In this document: positions 17,940-27,188 of the stretch, piece after piece
How positions within the stretch are numbered: position 1 is the stretch's first letter
How the letters are laid out: every line of letters starts with the position of its first letter
From: Paenibacillus sp. FSL K6-1330
GTDB taxonomy: Bacteria; Bacillota; Bacilli; Paenibacillales; Paenibacillaceae
Length of the DNA stretch: 64,000 nucleotides
Direction: 5' to 3'
Assembly: GCF_037976825.1 (NCBI RefSeq)
Contig: NZ_CP150269.1
Span: 3,671,501-3,735,500 of the forward strand
Notes under the pieces: generated by a model
What the model was told of the DNA's origin: nothing
Seen by the model: only the letters and a program-made list of their open reading frames with translations
Database searches by the model: none
Made by a program: the position numbers and the translations under genes

Positions 17940-19220
17940 TCAATTACCCGTCATCTTATATTTCTCCTGCTGGTCAAACCATTTGAAAAATGCTTCTCCT
18001 GTCGGCTCCAACATACGATGAAGTGTGGGAGTGACGACAAACAATCCGCCTTCAAAATCTATCAGGCTGACAAGTGAATCCTCTGTTATCGAGACATCTA
18101 TCCCTGTAACGTCCACATAAACCTCGTAATAGAAATCTTCCTCCGGAGCACCTCCGTTGTTATGCGCTCGAATTCGCAGATTAGATTGATCAATACCTTG
18201 CGATAATGTCCAAGCGATCATGACGTCAAATGCTTCTTTCTTTACTTGGTGCCAGTTCCATCCCTTCGTGCCGACAGCCTTGTAATATGCTGCTCGGTAA
18301 GGTTGAAGTTCAATAATTTCTTTTGTTTCTGTTTTGACGGGTTCGATTGGGATGTAAATATCCATTTCATGCTTTTCAGGTGGTATACCGAGATGGGTAG
18401 CACAACGCATATCATAGTGTTCCATGATTGGACCGGGAGCTGTTTGAAACGACGAGCTTGGAAACCATTCCTTGAAAATATGGTCATACGTTCGTCCTAT
18501 CGACTCCCCAACTGGTCCAATCGCTGTGAACCTGGCATATTTCGTTTTAGGGATGAGACGTGCTATGGTCCCTGACGGTACATGGTCTACGCTTGTCACT
18601 TCGATCCCGATAAAATAAGTGTACCCGCTTTCGTCTCGATCTACAGTCAGTGCATAATCAATTTCTTTTTCTGGCTCAACCCGCAAATGTGCGATATTGC
18701 CGAAAGTTTGTTGCCATTCATAGAAATACTGTTTCCACAGATCGGGCGAAGATACACCATCTTCAAATCGGCATTCTATCCCAATTAGTTTCATCGCTGG
18801 TTTTGTTACGATCATCGTATGTGGCTTGGTTTTTATCAAGGCTTCAGCTCCCTGTTGCTGCAGTGCGAGATTAACAGCGTGGAATGTAGGCAAAAGAAAC
18901 CGTCCCCTCCGATAGTTTTCTGGTGTTATTCCATACACGCGTTTGAAAGCTCTTCCGAATACATCATGGGATTCGAAGCCGTAGTCATATGCGATCTCCG
19001 TTATTTTATCATTGCTATTCCTTAATCGTTCGGCAGCAAGATCTAATTTGCGACCGCGTACATATGACATGACGGTGAAGCCGGTGTACGCCTCAAACAC
19101 ACGCAAAAAATGTGACTTAGAGAAGCCGGCTAACGCTACAAGCGACTCACTCGGAATGTCTTCCTGCACATGCGATTCGATATAATTAAGTACGGATTGA
19201 ATTCTTTGCTTATAGTCCAT
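17940..19220 (-). CDS. AraC-family regulator with GyrI-like effector domains
   Basis: 426 residues. The first 110 hold the double helix-turn-helix of AraC/XylS proteins (ESLVALAGFSKSHFLRVFEA and ITEIAYDYGFESHDVFGRAF, ending PENYRR). From about 130 on there is a GyrI-like/SRPBCC effector-binding region (KTKPHTMIVTKPAMKLIGIE), probably two repeats since a second such stretch starts near residue 290. GyrI-like domains bind small ligands, and these regulators often control nearby detoxification genes, but the adjacent amidase gene is separated by CR1. Minus-strand GGAGG precedes the start. About 95 bp after its stop lies CR2. Confidence 0.85.
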   Translation of the reverse strand: MDYKQRIQSVLNYIESHVQEDIPSESLVALAGFSKSHFLRVFEAYTGFTVMSYVRGRKLDLAAERLRNSNDKITEIAYDYGFESHDVFGRAFKRVYGITPENYRRGRFLLPTFHAVNLALQQQGAEALIKTKPHTMIVTKPAMKLIGIECRFEDGVSSPDLWKQYFYEWQQTFGNIAHLRVEPEKEIDYALTVDRDESGYTYFIGIEVTSVDHVPSGTIARLIPKTKYARFTAIGPVGESIGRTYDHIFKEWFPSSSFQTAPGPIMEHYDMRCATHLGIPPEKHEMDIYIPIEPVKTETKEIIELQPYRAAYYKAVGTKGWNWHQVKKEAFDVMIAWTLSQGIDQSNLRIRAHNNGGAPEEDFYYEVYVDVTGIDVSITEDSLVSLIDFEGGLFVVTPTLHRMLEPTGEAFFKWFDQQEKYKMTGN

Positions 19221-19317
19221 GGATGTGCACCTCCATGGCGTTCATTGTAGCATGGAGAACAATTGGTTTCTCGATGTTTTTTCTCATATCGGCGGAGAAA
19301 CACGGTTAGTACGTAAT

Positions 19318-19513
19318 CCTGCCCGTTAACTTAATGAAATTGCATGGAAACCCAGTTAGATACATATCTAATCGGTAATCGGCTCATGTCCTTGTCCATT
19401 TCGGCAATCGGTACAAGTTCTTGTCCTCGACTCGGGACAAGAACTTGTACCGATAAAACAAAAAAGCCGCTAAATTAGCGACTTTCTATGGGACTAGTTC
19501 TTGTCCCCCGACA
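19318..19513. repeat. CR1 repeat, copy 2 (complete)
   Basis: CCTGCCCGTTAAC start, TATCTAATCGGTAATCGG, palindrome arms 19407-19426 and 19435-19454 around TCGACTCG, AAAAAAGCCGCTAAATTAGC hairpin, CCCCCGACA end. It is followed by two tandem TGACAAGAACTTGATA stretches. Confidence 0.95.
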
Positions 19514-19986
19514 GGATGACAAGAACTTGATACATTAATGACAAGAACTTGATAACATTCCCCACCCACCTCCGTATTACTCCAGGCGTACATAGTTCGT
19601 ATTACTGTGTAGCGATGCAAGAATATGATTGTAGTTAAGTTATTCGTTATAAAAAGAAACGGCCATCCGGGGAAGGATGGCCTTAAAACTTGCCGTTGAT
19701 ATCGCGGTGACTCTTATCATAAATATAATGCATTGTTACACTATCCTACCTGTTCGTATAATGAGGTCACCAGAACTTACTGGTCGACCTCCTTTTTGTG
19801 TGGTCATAAGATTGAGATGGCCGGAGATCGAACGTTTCTGCCCATGGGATTTGATCCCGAGAGCGATACCCAGGTGCAGTTCACTGTTGGGTGGCTGCCT
19901 TCGGCTATCGTGTCCAGTTAGCGTAATAAGTCCCTGCAGAGACATGGTCAATACGTAGCTGTTAAGACTAATGGTATCATTACGAA
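19514..19986. other. Intergenic stretch with hairpins, no clear gene
   Basis: It holds two TGACAAGAACTTGATA repeats (19520-19555), a perfect GGCCATCC/GGATGGCC hairpin (19661-19682) with a T-rich minus-strand tail that can terminate the amidase gene, and a GAGGTC-CCAG / CTGG-GACCTC hairpin with CTTTTTG (19760-19797). A short open frame 19733-19921 has no recognisable product and I do not call it. Confidence 0.5.
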
Positions 19987-21477
19987 TCAGTGACTAATCA
20001 ATTCACCCAGATCTGGCGGACGACGAAAAAGTGTTGCCTGCTCGAAACTATAGGCGATGCTTATTAACGTGGGCTCACTGAAAGCCCTCCCGGAAAAGAC
20101 AACACCAAATGGACCCTGCGTCGAATCTCCATCCGCATCAATTGTTCCTTTGGCTGAATAACCGGCGGGCACCGTTATAAGGGGATACCCTAATCTGGCA
20201 GCAATGTACATACCATCAATATCACCGGGTAGCATTAATGCATCTAAGCCGTGTTGATCGAGTGCATAGTCAATTCCTTGCGATACTGTCGGATGGTTAT
20301 ATTCTTGACGTTTAAGTTGATAGGTTGTCTCGTTTAGTGCATTTTGTTCCGAGCGAATCAGATTATCTTGGCCAAACTTCAATGAGGAAGCAGCGTGCTT
20401 CTGATTATAAGAAATCAATTCTTGAAGAGAATGCACGGGCATATCCGAGCTCAACTTCGATAAATAGTGATTCAGGCCTGTTTTGAATTCGTAGCAGATA
20501 ACATCATTGTTCCATGGATGCTGTTCCAAATAGAGGTCCACAGGATCGATAACTGTAGCACCTTGCTCACGTAGAACATTAATGGCGGATTCCATGATTG
20601 AAAGTCTTTCTTCATCCAATGAATCATAGTAATGTCGGGGAATCCCAATGCGAGCTTTACGCAGAAAGTCTCGGTCGAGATAAGTTGTATAGTCTTGAGA
20701 AGTACGTTGCGGGCTAGTCCATGTTGCCTCATCGTTTTCGTCAAAACCGACGATTGCTCCAAGTAGAATCGCTGCATCAGTGACTGTCTTGGAAATTGGT
20801 CCTGGTGTATCCTGACTTATGGAGATTGGGATTATGCCGCTGCGGCTCGTAAGCCCTATAGTAGGCTTTATTCCAACGAGAAGATGTTGGCTGGCCGGCC
20901 CAATAATCGAACCTGCGGTTTCTGTTCCTATCGCTGCTGCTGCCAGGTCCGCAGCTAGTGCTGCAGCAGATCCTGAACTTGACCCGCTGACGAAGAGCTT
21001 GCCAGGTCCATATGGATTCAACACATATCCACCCCTAGAACTGAATCCAGCAGGCATACGGCTGGACATAAAATTCGACCACTCGGTCATATTTGCCTTA
21101 CCTAGAAGAACTGCGCCAGCAGCGCGGAGTTTTGCGGCAATAAACGAATCTTCAGGAGCAAACGACTCAGCCAATGCGATTGAACCAGCGCTCGTATGCA
21201 TTCGGTCGTGTGTATCGATGTTATCCTTGAGCAGGATTGGTATTCCGTGAAGAGGCCCCCGACTACCTGTTGTTTTTAGCTCAAAATCGAGACTCCTTGC
21301 GATTTCAACCGCATCTGGATTAATCTCTAATACAGCATTGATCAAAGGATTATACCTATGAATTCTTTCGATATATGCTAGAACGAGGGCTTCGGAGGTA
21401 CATTCACCCGTAGCCATTGCCTTTTGAATGCTGACCAAATCAGCGTCCTGAATCCAATCTTGCAAGTTGATGCTCAT
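19987..21477 (-). CDS. Amidase signature family protein (GatA-like)
   Basis: A 496-residue hydrolase with the full amidase signature: catalytic Lys in GIPILLKDNID, the Gly/Ser-rich SGSSSGSAAALAADL with the cis-Ser, and the nucleophile Ser in IGTETAGSI. Downstream PTIGLTSRSGIIP and DTPGPISKTV are family hallmarks. These enzymes hydrolyse carboxamide bonds; without gatB or gatC nearby it is a stand-alone amidase, substrate unknown. It sits alone, with CR2 upstream (21643) and hairpins downstream. Confidence 0.9.
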   Translation of the reverse strand: MSINLQDWIQDADLVSIQKAMATGECTSEALVLAYIERIHRYNPLINAVLEINPDAVEIARSLDFELKTTGSRGPLHGIPILLKDNIDTHDRMHTSAGSIALAESFAPEDSFIAAKLRAAGAVLLGKANMTEWSNFMSSRMPAGFSSRGGYVLNPYGPGKLFVSGSSSGSAAALAADLAAAAIGTETAGSIIGPASQHLLVGIKPTIGLTSRSGIIPISISQDTPGPISKTVTDAAILLGAIVGFDENDEATWTSPQRTSQDYTTYLDRDFLRKARIGIPRHYYDSLDEERLSIMESAINVLREQGATVIDPVDLYLEQHPWNNDVICYEFKTGLNHYLSKLSSDMPVHSLQELISYNQKHAASSLKFGQDNLIRSEQNALNETTYQLKRQEYNHPTVSQGIDYALDQHGLDALMLPGDIDGMYIAARLGYPLITVPAGYSAKGTIDADGDSTQGPFGVVFSGRAFSEPTLISIAYSFEQATLFRRPPDLGELISH

Positions 21478-21642
21478 ATATTAAGATACCCCCCAGTGAT
21501 GGTAAATTATAGGACAATAATAATACGGTAACATTCTGTCTTACTACGTGTATAGGTAAAGTTTCGATATAATAAAAAAGTATCTTTGGGCATTGCAGGA
21601 GAGCTTATACATATCCGAACATCAATATTGTATCTAAAGAAA

Positions 21643-21724
21643 ACTGCCCGTAAGCACAACGAGGCTACCGATCATGACGGCAGCCTCGTTTAAGTTAATT
21701 ATTAAGTTATAGTTTCCCGTTAGC
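21643..21724. repeat. CR2 repeat, copy 3
   Basis: CTGCCCGTAAGC, hairpin CGAGGCTACCG / CGGCAGCCTCG (sequence differs from other copies but still pairs), ATTAAGTTATAG and TTTCCCGTTAGC. The next gene's stop is 16 bp away. Confidence 0.9.
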
Positions 21725-21739
21725 GTAATGATATTAATC

Positions 21740-22180
21740 TCAGTTATTCTTTGCGTTAAGGAAATCATCAATTAGTTCAATTAGATGGGGATTCTTTGTA
21801 TGTCGACGATAAAAAAGAATTGATTTGGACCATATGGTCCTGTTTTCCTTTTGGATCGCTGTACGTTCTCTATCTTTTTCAAGACAAGTTATTTGTTCTG
21901 AAGACATAATATGTACTTCCATTCCGTCAACAAAGAAGTTGAATTGCCAAAACCCGCCTTTATTTATTGGACTAGGATTATATTTTTGAAATAACTTGTG
22001 GGCAATCTCAAAGTAATCCCACTGAATCATAATATCTAGATCATCCATTTCAAAATCTTCAATACCATGTACAAAAAGTGAAGTTGAAGCATCGAAGCTA
22101 TACGGAACATTTCCATCATCAAGGTCTTTAACGACTCTAAAAACTAATTCCCACCACTTATTTGACAATGCATGATCCAT
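21740..22180 (-). CDS. Nucleotidyltransferase-fold protein (ANT/MNT-like)
   Basis: 146 residues from ATG 22180 (GGGGAG on the minus strand); a 37-codon in-frame extension runs towards a CR2 repeat and is rejected. ASTSLFVHGI followed by the acidic pair in DDLDIMI resembles the substrate and metal site of small stand-alone nucleotidyltransferases. It may modify a small molecule or be a minimal aminoglycoside-adenylyltransferase-like protein. The stop codon lies 16 bp from CR2 copy 3, a pattern shared with other genes of the zone. Confidence 0.6.
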   Translation of the reverse strand: MDHALSNKWWELVFRVVKDLDDGNVPYSFDASTSLFVHGIEDFEMDDLDIMIQWDYFEIAHKLFQKYNPSPINKGGFWQFNFFVDGMEVHIMSSEQITCLEKDRERTAIQKENRTIWSKSILFYRRHTKNPHLIELIDDFLNAKNN

Positions 22181-22261
22181 TTCAACTCCCCTATTCGTTA
22201 AATTAAGCCAATCAATGAAGGCCTCCTCAGTTACCTGTATTCTCGAACTTTGTTGCGTAAT

Positions 22262-22347
22262 CCTGCCCGTTAGCTGAACAAAAGCAGCCAATCCACGTTG
22301 AACGGCTGCCTTCTAGGTTTTTATTGAGCTATCGTTTCCCGTTAGTT
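22262..22347. repeat. CR2 repeat, copy 4
   Basis: CTGCCCGTTAGCTGAAC, AGCAGCC / GGCTGCC hairpin, TTATTGAGCTATCG, TTTCCCGTTAGTT. It overlaps the 3' end of the following minus-strand gene. Confidence 0.92.
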
Positions 22348-22725
22348 CAATGAATGATTAACAACATGAAAACCAGTCACTTTGTATCCGTCAAAATTAG
22401 CTTTAAAAGTAATTTGAACTATACCCGAGTAAGAATTTGTAATAACTCGTCCCACTAGTATGAACTCATGTTGAGGATAAGAGTTCGATTTCCTCAAAGG
22501 TAAGATATGCTGTCTATCGATGAGAAAGTTACTAGCATACTCTTTCCTAAGTACGTCCATGATCTTTGGACGAAGTTCAAAAATAAGAACTTCTTCCAAG
22601 CTCTTATGTTGAAAGTCGACATTATTCATAGTTGGCGACTCATCGCTGTATGCATCAACACCATCCAATATTGTAAAGTTGATTACCCCTATGGCCCAAA
22701 TCAAAATAATACATCTCCACCACAT
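22342..22725 (-). CDS. Small exported protein, DUF3888-like
   Basis: 127 residues with a hydrophobic N-terminus (CIILIWAIGVINFTILDG) likely to be a signal peptide or anchor. The rest (SLEEVLIFELRPKIMDVLRK, EFILVGRVIT, ITFKANFDGYKVTGF) suggests the small secreted DUF3888-type family, from memory only. Its last codons and TAA stop are inside the ACTAACGGG end of CR2 copy 4, so the repeat supplies the stop. Confidence 0.6.
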   Translation of the reverse strand: MWWRCIILIWAIGVINFTILDGVDAYSDESPTMNNVDFQHKSLEEVLIFELRPKIMDVLRKEYASNFLIDRQHILPLRKSNSYPQHEFILVGRVITNSYSGIVQITFKANFDGYKVTGFHVVNHSLN

Positions 22726-22779
22726 GAGAAATATCCTCCATTATTTTTGGCTATTTTGCCCATACAGTTTCAAACTATA

Positions 22780-22862
22780 CTGCCCGTTAGTTGAACAAAA
22801 GCAGCCGATCCACGTTGATCGGCTGCCTTCTTATTTTTATTGAGCTATCGTTTCCCGTTAGT
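22780..22862. repeat. CR2 repeat, copy 5 (reference-like copy)
   Basis: CTGCCCGTTAGTTGAAC, perfect hairpin GCAGCCGATC / GATCGGCTGC with loop CACGTT, TTTTTATTGAGCTATCG, TTTCCCGTTAG. T-rich sequence on both sides of the hairpin fits a bidirectional terminator. Confidence 0.95.
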
Positions 22863-22896
22863 TTACACTAATGCGATTTTGTTTTCACTATTCGTA

Positions 22897-23671
22897 TTAC
22901 CATCTACATTGCTTTAGGCTTTCCCTTTCTGGTACATTGCTTTTTTTTCTAACTTTAATGATTTTTATTCCGTTCTCAGGTGTATCGATTAATGTGAAAG
23001 TGATTCTTTCATATGAAGGAGCGTGATGTCCTGAATAGTTTAATGCACTTGCAATAACTAAATGTCTTCGTGTATTGCGGTTAATTCGCTCAACGCTATC
23101 TATCCTTGGACACATTATAAAATCCGGAAAGTCCTTCTCGATTACAGAAAAGTATCTTGTATACAATGTTTCCTCCAGAAGTTCTTCTTTAGTTGGTCCA
23201 ACAGGTTCATACTTCCAGCCTACAATGATCCAATCATAAAGCTCTTGCGAAGTTAATCGGATTTTATTTTTGTTCTTTGTAAGTACAATTTCACCATCAA
23301 CGGCAGTGCATCTCTTGATAAGATGACCCTTACATTTATACGCTGGCTCTAAAGTTATTAGATCACCGTTGAATCATGTTTATTTTTAAAAGTAATGGAA
23401 CTTTATCAGCTTCTAACTCAGTTGCCTGTTCGCTTGGACTTGAAGTATTGATCCAATTAATAACCCTTCGAATAATCCTTTCGTCATATCCATCTGTCAT
23501 TCTGAAAATCCTTGAATTAACTGTTCCCTTTAAACGAATTACTTGTATTGACGAAACTTCACTATCAGTTAGTTTTATTAAATTTGTTCCGTCACTAGCT
23601 TCTGCTAATAAATGTGTTGAGGAAATTATTCCAATAAGCAAAAGGAACACAGTTAGTTTCGTTTTCTTCAA
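22897..23671 (-). pseudogene. Exported protein gene broken by a frameshift
   Basis: The minus strand reads a signal peptide (MKKTKLTVFLLLIGIISS) and 102 codons to a stop at 23363; a second frame then continues with GDLITLEPAYKCKGHLI, TSQELYDWIIVGWKYEPVG and on to a stop at 22897, with no start codon of its own. Removing one A near 23374 joins the frames into one protein of about 255 residues. I therefore annotate one frameshifted gene; the conserved look of both halves suggests recent decay or a sequencing error. Function unknown. The stop lies 35 bp from CR2 copy 5. Confidence 0.6.
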
Positions 23672-23748
23672 TTTTCATCACCTATGGATAACCTCACCAT
23701 TTTTTTGGAAAAGTATGTACCCATAATTCAAACGTTTCATTGAACTAT

Positions 23749-23944
23749 CCTGCCCGTTAGCTTAATGAAATTGCATGGGAACATAGTAAGTACTTATCTA
23801 ATCGGGAATCGGCTCATGTTCTTGTCCATTACGGCAATCGGTACAAGTTCTTGTCCTCGACTCGGGACAAGAACTTGTACCGATAAAACAAAAAAGCCGC
23901 TAAAATAGCGACTCTCAATGGGAACAAGATCTTGTCCCGCGACA
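23749..23944. repeat. CR1 repeat, copy 3 (complete)
   Basis: CCTGCCCGTTAGCTTAATG start; palindrome loop TCGACTCG; hairpin with one A/T change; end CCCGCGACA. Confidence 0.95.
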
Positions 23945-23983
23945 TTTTTAGAGTCTTCCCTATTGCGGATCTGCCATAATCTA

Positions 23984-24157
23984 TTAAATTCTTCTATAAC
24001 AGCTTGAGCTGAGATTCCAGATCAATAATGCAGTTGAACTATCTTTCGCATTAGTCATATCGATCCGGCACATATATCGGTGAATACCAACCGCCTGTTC
24101 AATCAACCGCAGGGTATTCCGCAGCTCGTCTATAATGACGTCGGCATCGAAAAACAT
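23984..24157 (-). CDS. Possible small protein of 57 residues
   Basis: The minus-strand frame from ATG 24157 begins MFFDADVIIDELRNTLRLIE and ends in a Ser-rich tail. No good ribosome binding site is visible and no family is recognised. It may be the remains of a larger gene cut by CR1 copy 3. Confidence 0.25.
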   Translation of the reverse strand: MFFDADVIIDELRNTLRLIEQAVGIHRYMCRIDMTNAKDSSTALLIWNLSSSCYRRI

Positions 24158-24175
24158 TTATAAAAATTCTCTTCC

Positions 24176-24385
24176 TTAAAAATATTGGGCAACTATAAGA
24201 CCAACAATAATAACAATGATTAATACTAAAGTGCCTTTCCAACCTAAACTACCTACTAAATCGACTAAACTACCATACTGAGCCCTATCAATTCCGTCTT
24301 TCATATGACCAAATGGATTATTTTTCAATTCTTCTTGTCTTAGTCTTTCTCTTGTTCTTTCAGGAGTTTCATTATCTTTGCTCAT
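24176..24385 (-). CDS. DUF6366-like small membrane protein
   Basis: 69 residues: a charged N-terminal half (ETPERTRERLRQEELKNNP) followed by SLVDLVGSLGWKGT and one C-terminal membrane segment (LVLIIVIIVGLIVAQY). This matches my memory of the DUF6366 family of Bacillales. GGGGG lies at good distance before the start on the minus strand. Function unknown. Confidence 0.75.
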   Translation of the reverse strand: MSKDNETPERTRERLRQEELKNNPFGHMKDGIDRAQYGSLVDLVGSLGWKGTLVLIIVIIVGLIVAQYF

Positions 24386-24489
24386 TATTTACCCCCTAGG
24401 TAAATAATTTTAATTAGATATCCAATACTACTATATTGATGAAGTAATATAATTATAACATTATTATGTTATTTAATAGGAATTAATTG

Positions 24490-24575
24490 TGAAATTGCAT
24501 GGAAACATGATTAGATATTCATCTAATCGGTAATCGGCTCATGTTCTTGTCCTTTCAGCGACTTTCTATGGGACC
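24490..24575. repeat. CR1 repeat, copy 4, internally deleted
   Basis: It keeps the left part (GAAATTGCATGGAAACATG to CATGTTCTTGTCC), then jumps to CAGCGACTTTCTATGGGACC; the palindrome and half of the terminator hairpin are missing, as is the CGACA end. The Nudix gene's stop is 6 bp beyond. Confidence 0.85.
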
Positions 24576-24580
24576 AAAAT

Positions 24581-25072
24581 CTACTTCGAAATAAATGTTT
24601 GGTGTTTGATTATGAACTCAGGTTTCGTTAAATACGCCATGTAATTTATCGCTCCATTAAAGTCCAAATATGCCTGATAGTGGGTGCGAATAGCGGGGTG
24701 TTCAATGAAATCAAGAACTTTATCCTTCGCCACCCAGCGACTATCGGTTGTTTCCTCAGTAACAGCTAATAACTCCCCACCAACAGGTTTACATACGAAA
24801 TCAAACCCAACTTGCGTAGGAACATCAGTCACACCATCATACCATTTAAAAATCCCTGTATTTGAATAGACACCAATTAAGTAGCTAACCGTAGTGTCAA
24901 TTCCACTTTCCTCTTTGATTTCGCGAATCAAACCATCTATCAGATTTTCTCCAACTTCCACTTGTCCACCAGGGTATACCCAACCACCGTCACGAGTTTT
25001 TACTAAAAGTATATTTCCTTGCCCATCTTCTACAAATCCACCTGTGGCAACGATATGCGTTGGAAATGGCAT
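24581..25072 (-). CDS. Nudix hydrolase, copy A
   Basis: 163 residues with an intact Nudix box at about 36-58 (GQVEVGENLIDGLIREIKEE then SGI), fitting Gx5Ex7REUxEExGU. Such enzymes hydrolyse nucleoside diphosphates linked to other groups; the substrate is not predictable. Minus-strand AGGAGG precedes ATG 25072. The gene and the CR1 upstream of it form a 753-bp unit (24576-25328) repeated almost unchanged at 29671-30423; the visible protein differences are HIVAT/HIIAT, THYQ/TRYQ, LDFN/LGFN and AIN/AVN. Confidence 0.92.
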   Translation of the reverse strand: MPFPTHIVATGGFVEDGQGNILLVKTRDGGWVYPGGQVEVGENLIDGLIREIKEESGIDTTVSYLIGVYSNTGIFKWYDGVTDVPTQVGFDFVCKPVGGELLAVTEETTDSRWVAKDKVLDFIEHPAIRTHYQAYLDFNGAINYMAYLTKPEFIIKHQTFISK

Positions 25073-25131
25073 ATTACGACCTCCTTATGCAGTAATGTTT
25101 GTATATTTATTCCACAGCCTTCTCGCACTAC

Positions 25132-25328
25132 CCTGCCCGTTAGCTTAATGAAATTGCATGGAAACATAGTTAGATACTTATCTAATCGGTAATCGGCTCA
25201 TGTTCTTGTCCATTACGGCAATCGGTACAAGTTCTTGTCCTTGGCTCGGGACAAGAACTTGTACCGATAAAATAAAAAAGCCGCTATTATAGCGACTTTC
25301 AATGGGACCATGTTTTTGTCCCTCGACA
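25132..25328. repeat. CR1 repeat, copy 5 (complete, in duplicated unit)
   Basis: Complete CR1 with loop TTGGCTCG and hairpin GCCGCTATTATAGCGAC. Its CGACA end is the right border of the duplicated 753-bp unit. Confidence 0.95.
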
Positions 25329-25334
25329 TTTTTT

Positions 25335-25422
25335 GTTTTGACAAGAACTTGATAACATAAATATAAAAAGCCGTAATCAGCTGCTTCTATTGTACTATGT
25401 TTTTGTCACCTGACACTAGCTT
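25335..25422. repeat. CR1-related variant segment
   Basis: TTGACAAGAACTTGATAACA, AAAAAGCCGTAATCAGCTGC, then CTATGTTTTTGTCACCTGACA. It has the order of the right half of CR1 (arm, A-rich GCCG, box, GACA) with a different middle. Confidence 0.6.
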
Positions 25423-25423
25423 A

Positions 25424-25605
25424 ATGAATTAGAGGAGAGATAAGTAGTTAGATACTTATCTTATCGGTAATCGGCTCATGTTCTTGTCCTTTTGGCAATC
25501 GGTACAAGTTCTTGTCCTCGGTCTAGGAAAAGAACTTGTACCGATAAAACTAAAAAGCCGATAAATTAGCGTCTTTCAATGGGACCATGATACTTGTTCC
25601 CCGAC
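25424..25605. repeat. CR1 repeat, copy 6
   Basis: TAGCTTAATGAATTAGAGG start, palindrome with a mutated loop (TCGGTCTA), hairpin partly mutated, end CCCCGACA. The RHS fragment's stop is 7 bp beyond. Confidence 0.9.
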
Positions 25606-25611
25606 ATTGAT

Positions 25612-26304
25612 TCAATTACCAGAACCGTTACCAGGTAAAAATCCCATGGCAAGTAACGCAATATATTCTGCCTCTTTTGAAACCTGATAGTCATTTAATA
25701 ACTGTGCTCTAGCCCAAGATGAAATGCCTGCATTATTAGTGTATGGGCTTGTTCCCGTTAACAAGTCGAATAAGTAATTATAACGGTTTTCTCCCATGAT
25801 GGATACAAAGTCGTACCGATCCCGTATAAAATTCTTGTATAACTGATAATTTTTATTATTTCTGTTGGACTCCGATTTTTCAATGGCTTCATCCAATAAA
25901 TCTTTCAATTCTTTTTGATCCTTGGTTTCAAATGCAAAATGTCCACTTGGATCAATATACCTCAACGGATTATTATGCACATACGTATACAAATTTTGGC
26001 TCAGGGGATTCGTCAATGTCCCTTCATACGTATCCTCGCCCATAAACCGTGCCATCCCCGGATCGTACCAGCGGGCACGCAGGTACTGCAGGCCCGTCGT
26101 TTCATCCCAATACTCACCAGCGTAGCGCATCACGTTCGGGACGGTTTCTTCGGTTTCAACCGGACCACCCCAAATATCATAAGAGTAACTGTTTAGCTGC
26201 TTACCCTGCTCATCCACCAGACCAACGACATCACCGTGGCAATTTAGCTGTCGCTGTGATACGCTTCTACGCCTGTCTCTAACGTAAGTAAAAACCACCG
26301 CCAT
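25612..26304 (-). pseudogene. Orphan RHS-repeat C-terminal tip
   Basis: About 230 codons. After a short unrelated start, residues 20-125 are the RHS-associated core: GDVVGLVDEQGKQLNSYSYD, YAGEYWDETTGLQYLRARWY, DPGMARFMGEDTYEGT and YVHNNPLRYIDPSGH. The remaining 105 residues are a variable tip, as in polymorphic RHS toxins, with no recognised fold. Full RHS proteins exceed 1000 residues, so this is a displaced 3' end without its shell, and the short N-terminus is probably fortuitous. No immunity gene is recognised beside it. The stop is 7 bp from CR1 copy 6. Confidence 0.75.
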
Positions 26305-26323
26305 GCAATCTGGATCGGTGGTC
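26290..26323 (-). terminator. Hairpin terminator after the second AraC gene
   Basis: On the minus strand ACCACCG pairs with CGGTGGT, followed by TTTTTACTT. It lies in the first codons of the RHS fragment, supporting that fragment's N-terminus being non-native. Confidence 0.7.
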
Positions 26324-26333
26324 TCTGCTTCAA

Positions 26334-27188
26334 TTATTTAACGGCAAGCCAGATTTCATTCGTGGAATTCGGACTATTGAGATCGGGACTAATATAAGCC
26401 TCTATAGCCGGAAGTTCAGCAAGCATATATCCGTTAGAAGGGATCCATTCCAAATAGATCTGTTTCCAGGCATTTACAATTGCAGTCGGAAAATCCCCCT
26501 GCACCTCAAAAACTACCCATTTCGATGGAGGGAAATCAAAATACGCTAAACCTTCCGGCACATCTCCGACATGTTCAGCAGCAATCCAGTAATCAGTCAT
26601 GCTTATCTCTTCTTTATAGATGCTCATCCCCAATAAACCTTTTATCTCACCGTTGAGCATTTGAATCAACTTGTTGGCCGTTCCGTTTGTGTTCACTTCA
26701 GCCCAAAATTCTGGAATACCCGGACCTTCCGCCTTCTCGCCGCAAGGAAATATCCGTTTTAAGCCTACTACCTGGAAAGTCTCTCTTTCAACAATGCGGT
26801 AGTTCATGGGTTCTGCTCCTTTCAAACTCACCTGAATCGTCAGGCGGTTATAAGATTGCAGCTTTCCGATCCCTTTTCGAGCTTCACTTGGAGTAATGCC
26901 ATGCTGTTTACGGAAAGCTTTTGAAAAAGCTTCGGGAGTTTCATAGCCGTACTTATAGGCAAGGTCAATAATTTTACATACCGTGCTGGTTAACTCTTGT
27001 GCCGCTAACGTTAAACGGCGTCGCCGGAGGTAATCACCGACAGTTAAATCTGTCAATATCATAAAGGTACGTTGAAAATGAAAAGGAGATAAATTCGCCT
27101 GTTTGGAAATCACTTCAATCGTCAGTTGCTCAAGCAGATTATCTTCCATGTAATCGATTGCCTTCTGCAATGATTCGACCAATGCCAT
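26334..27188 (-). CDS. AraC-family regulator with GyrI-like effector domain
   Basis: 284 residues from ATG 27188, chosen for GGGAG on the minus strand; 40 further in-frame codons upstream lack a site. AraC helix-turn-helix pair at 5-110 (VISKQANLSPFHFQRTFMIL, IDLAYKYGYETPEAFSKAFR, HGITPSEARK). From about 125 a GyrI-like domain (MNYRIVERETFQVVGLKRIF ... CGEKAEG) ends in EAYISPDLNSPNSTNEIWLA. This architecture senses small hydrophobic ligands. It resembles the AraC gene at 17940-19220 but is shorter, with a single effector domain. Confidence 0.88.
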   Translation of the reverse strand: MALVESLQKAIDYMEDNLLEQLTIEVISKQANLSPFHFQRTFMILTDLTVGDYLRRRRLTLAAQELTSTVCKIIDLAYKYGYETPEAFSKAFRKQHGITPSEARKGIGKLQSYNRLTIQVSLKGAEPMNYRIVERETFQVVGLKRIFPCGEKAEGPGIPEFWAEVNTNGTANKLIQMLNGEIKGLLGMSIYKEEISMTDYWIAAEHVGDVPEGLAYFDFPPSKWVVFEVQGDFPTAIVNAWKQIYLEWIPSNGYMLAELPAIEAYISPDLNSPNSTNEIWLAVK

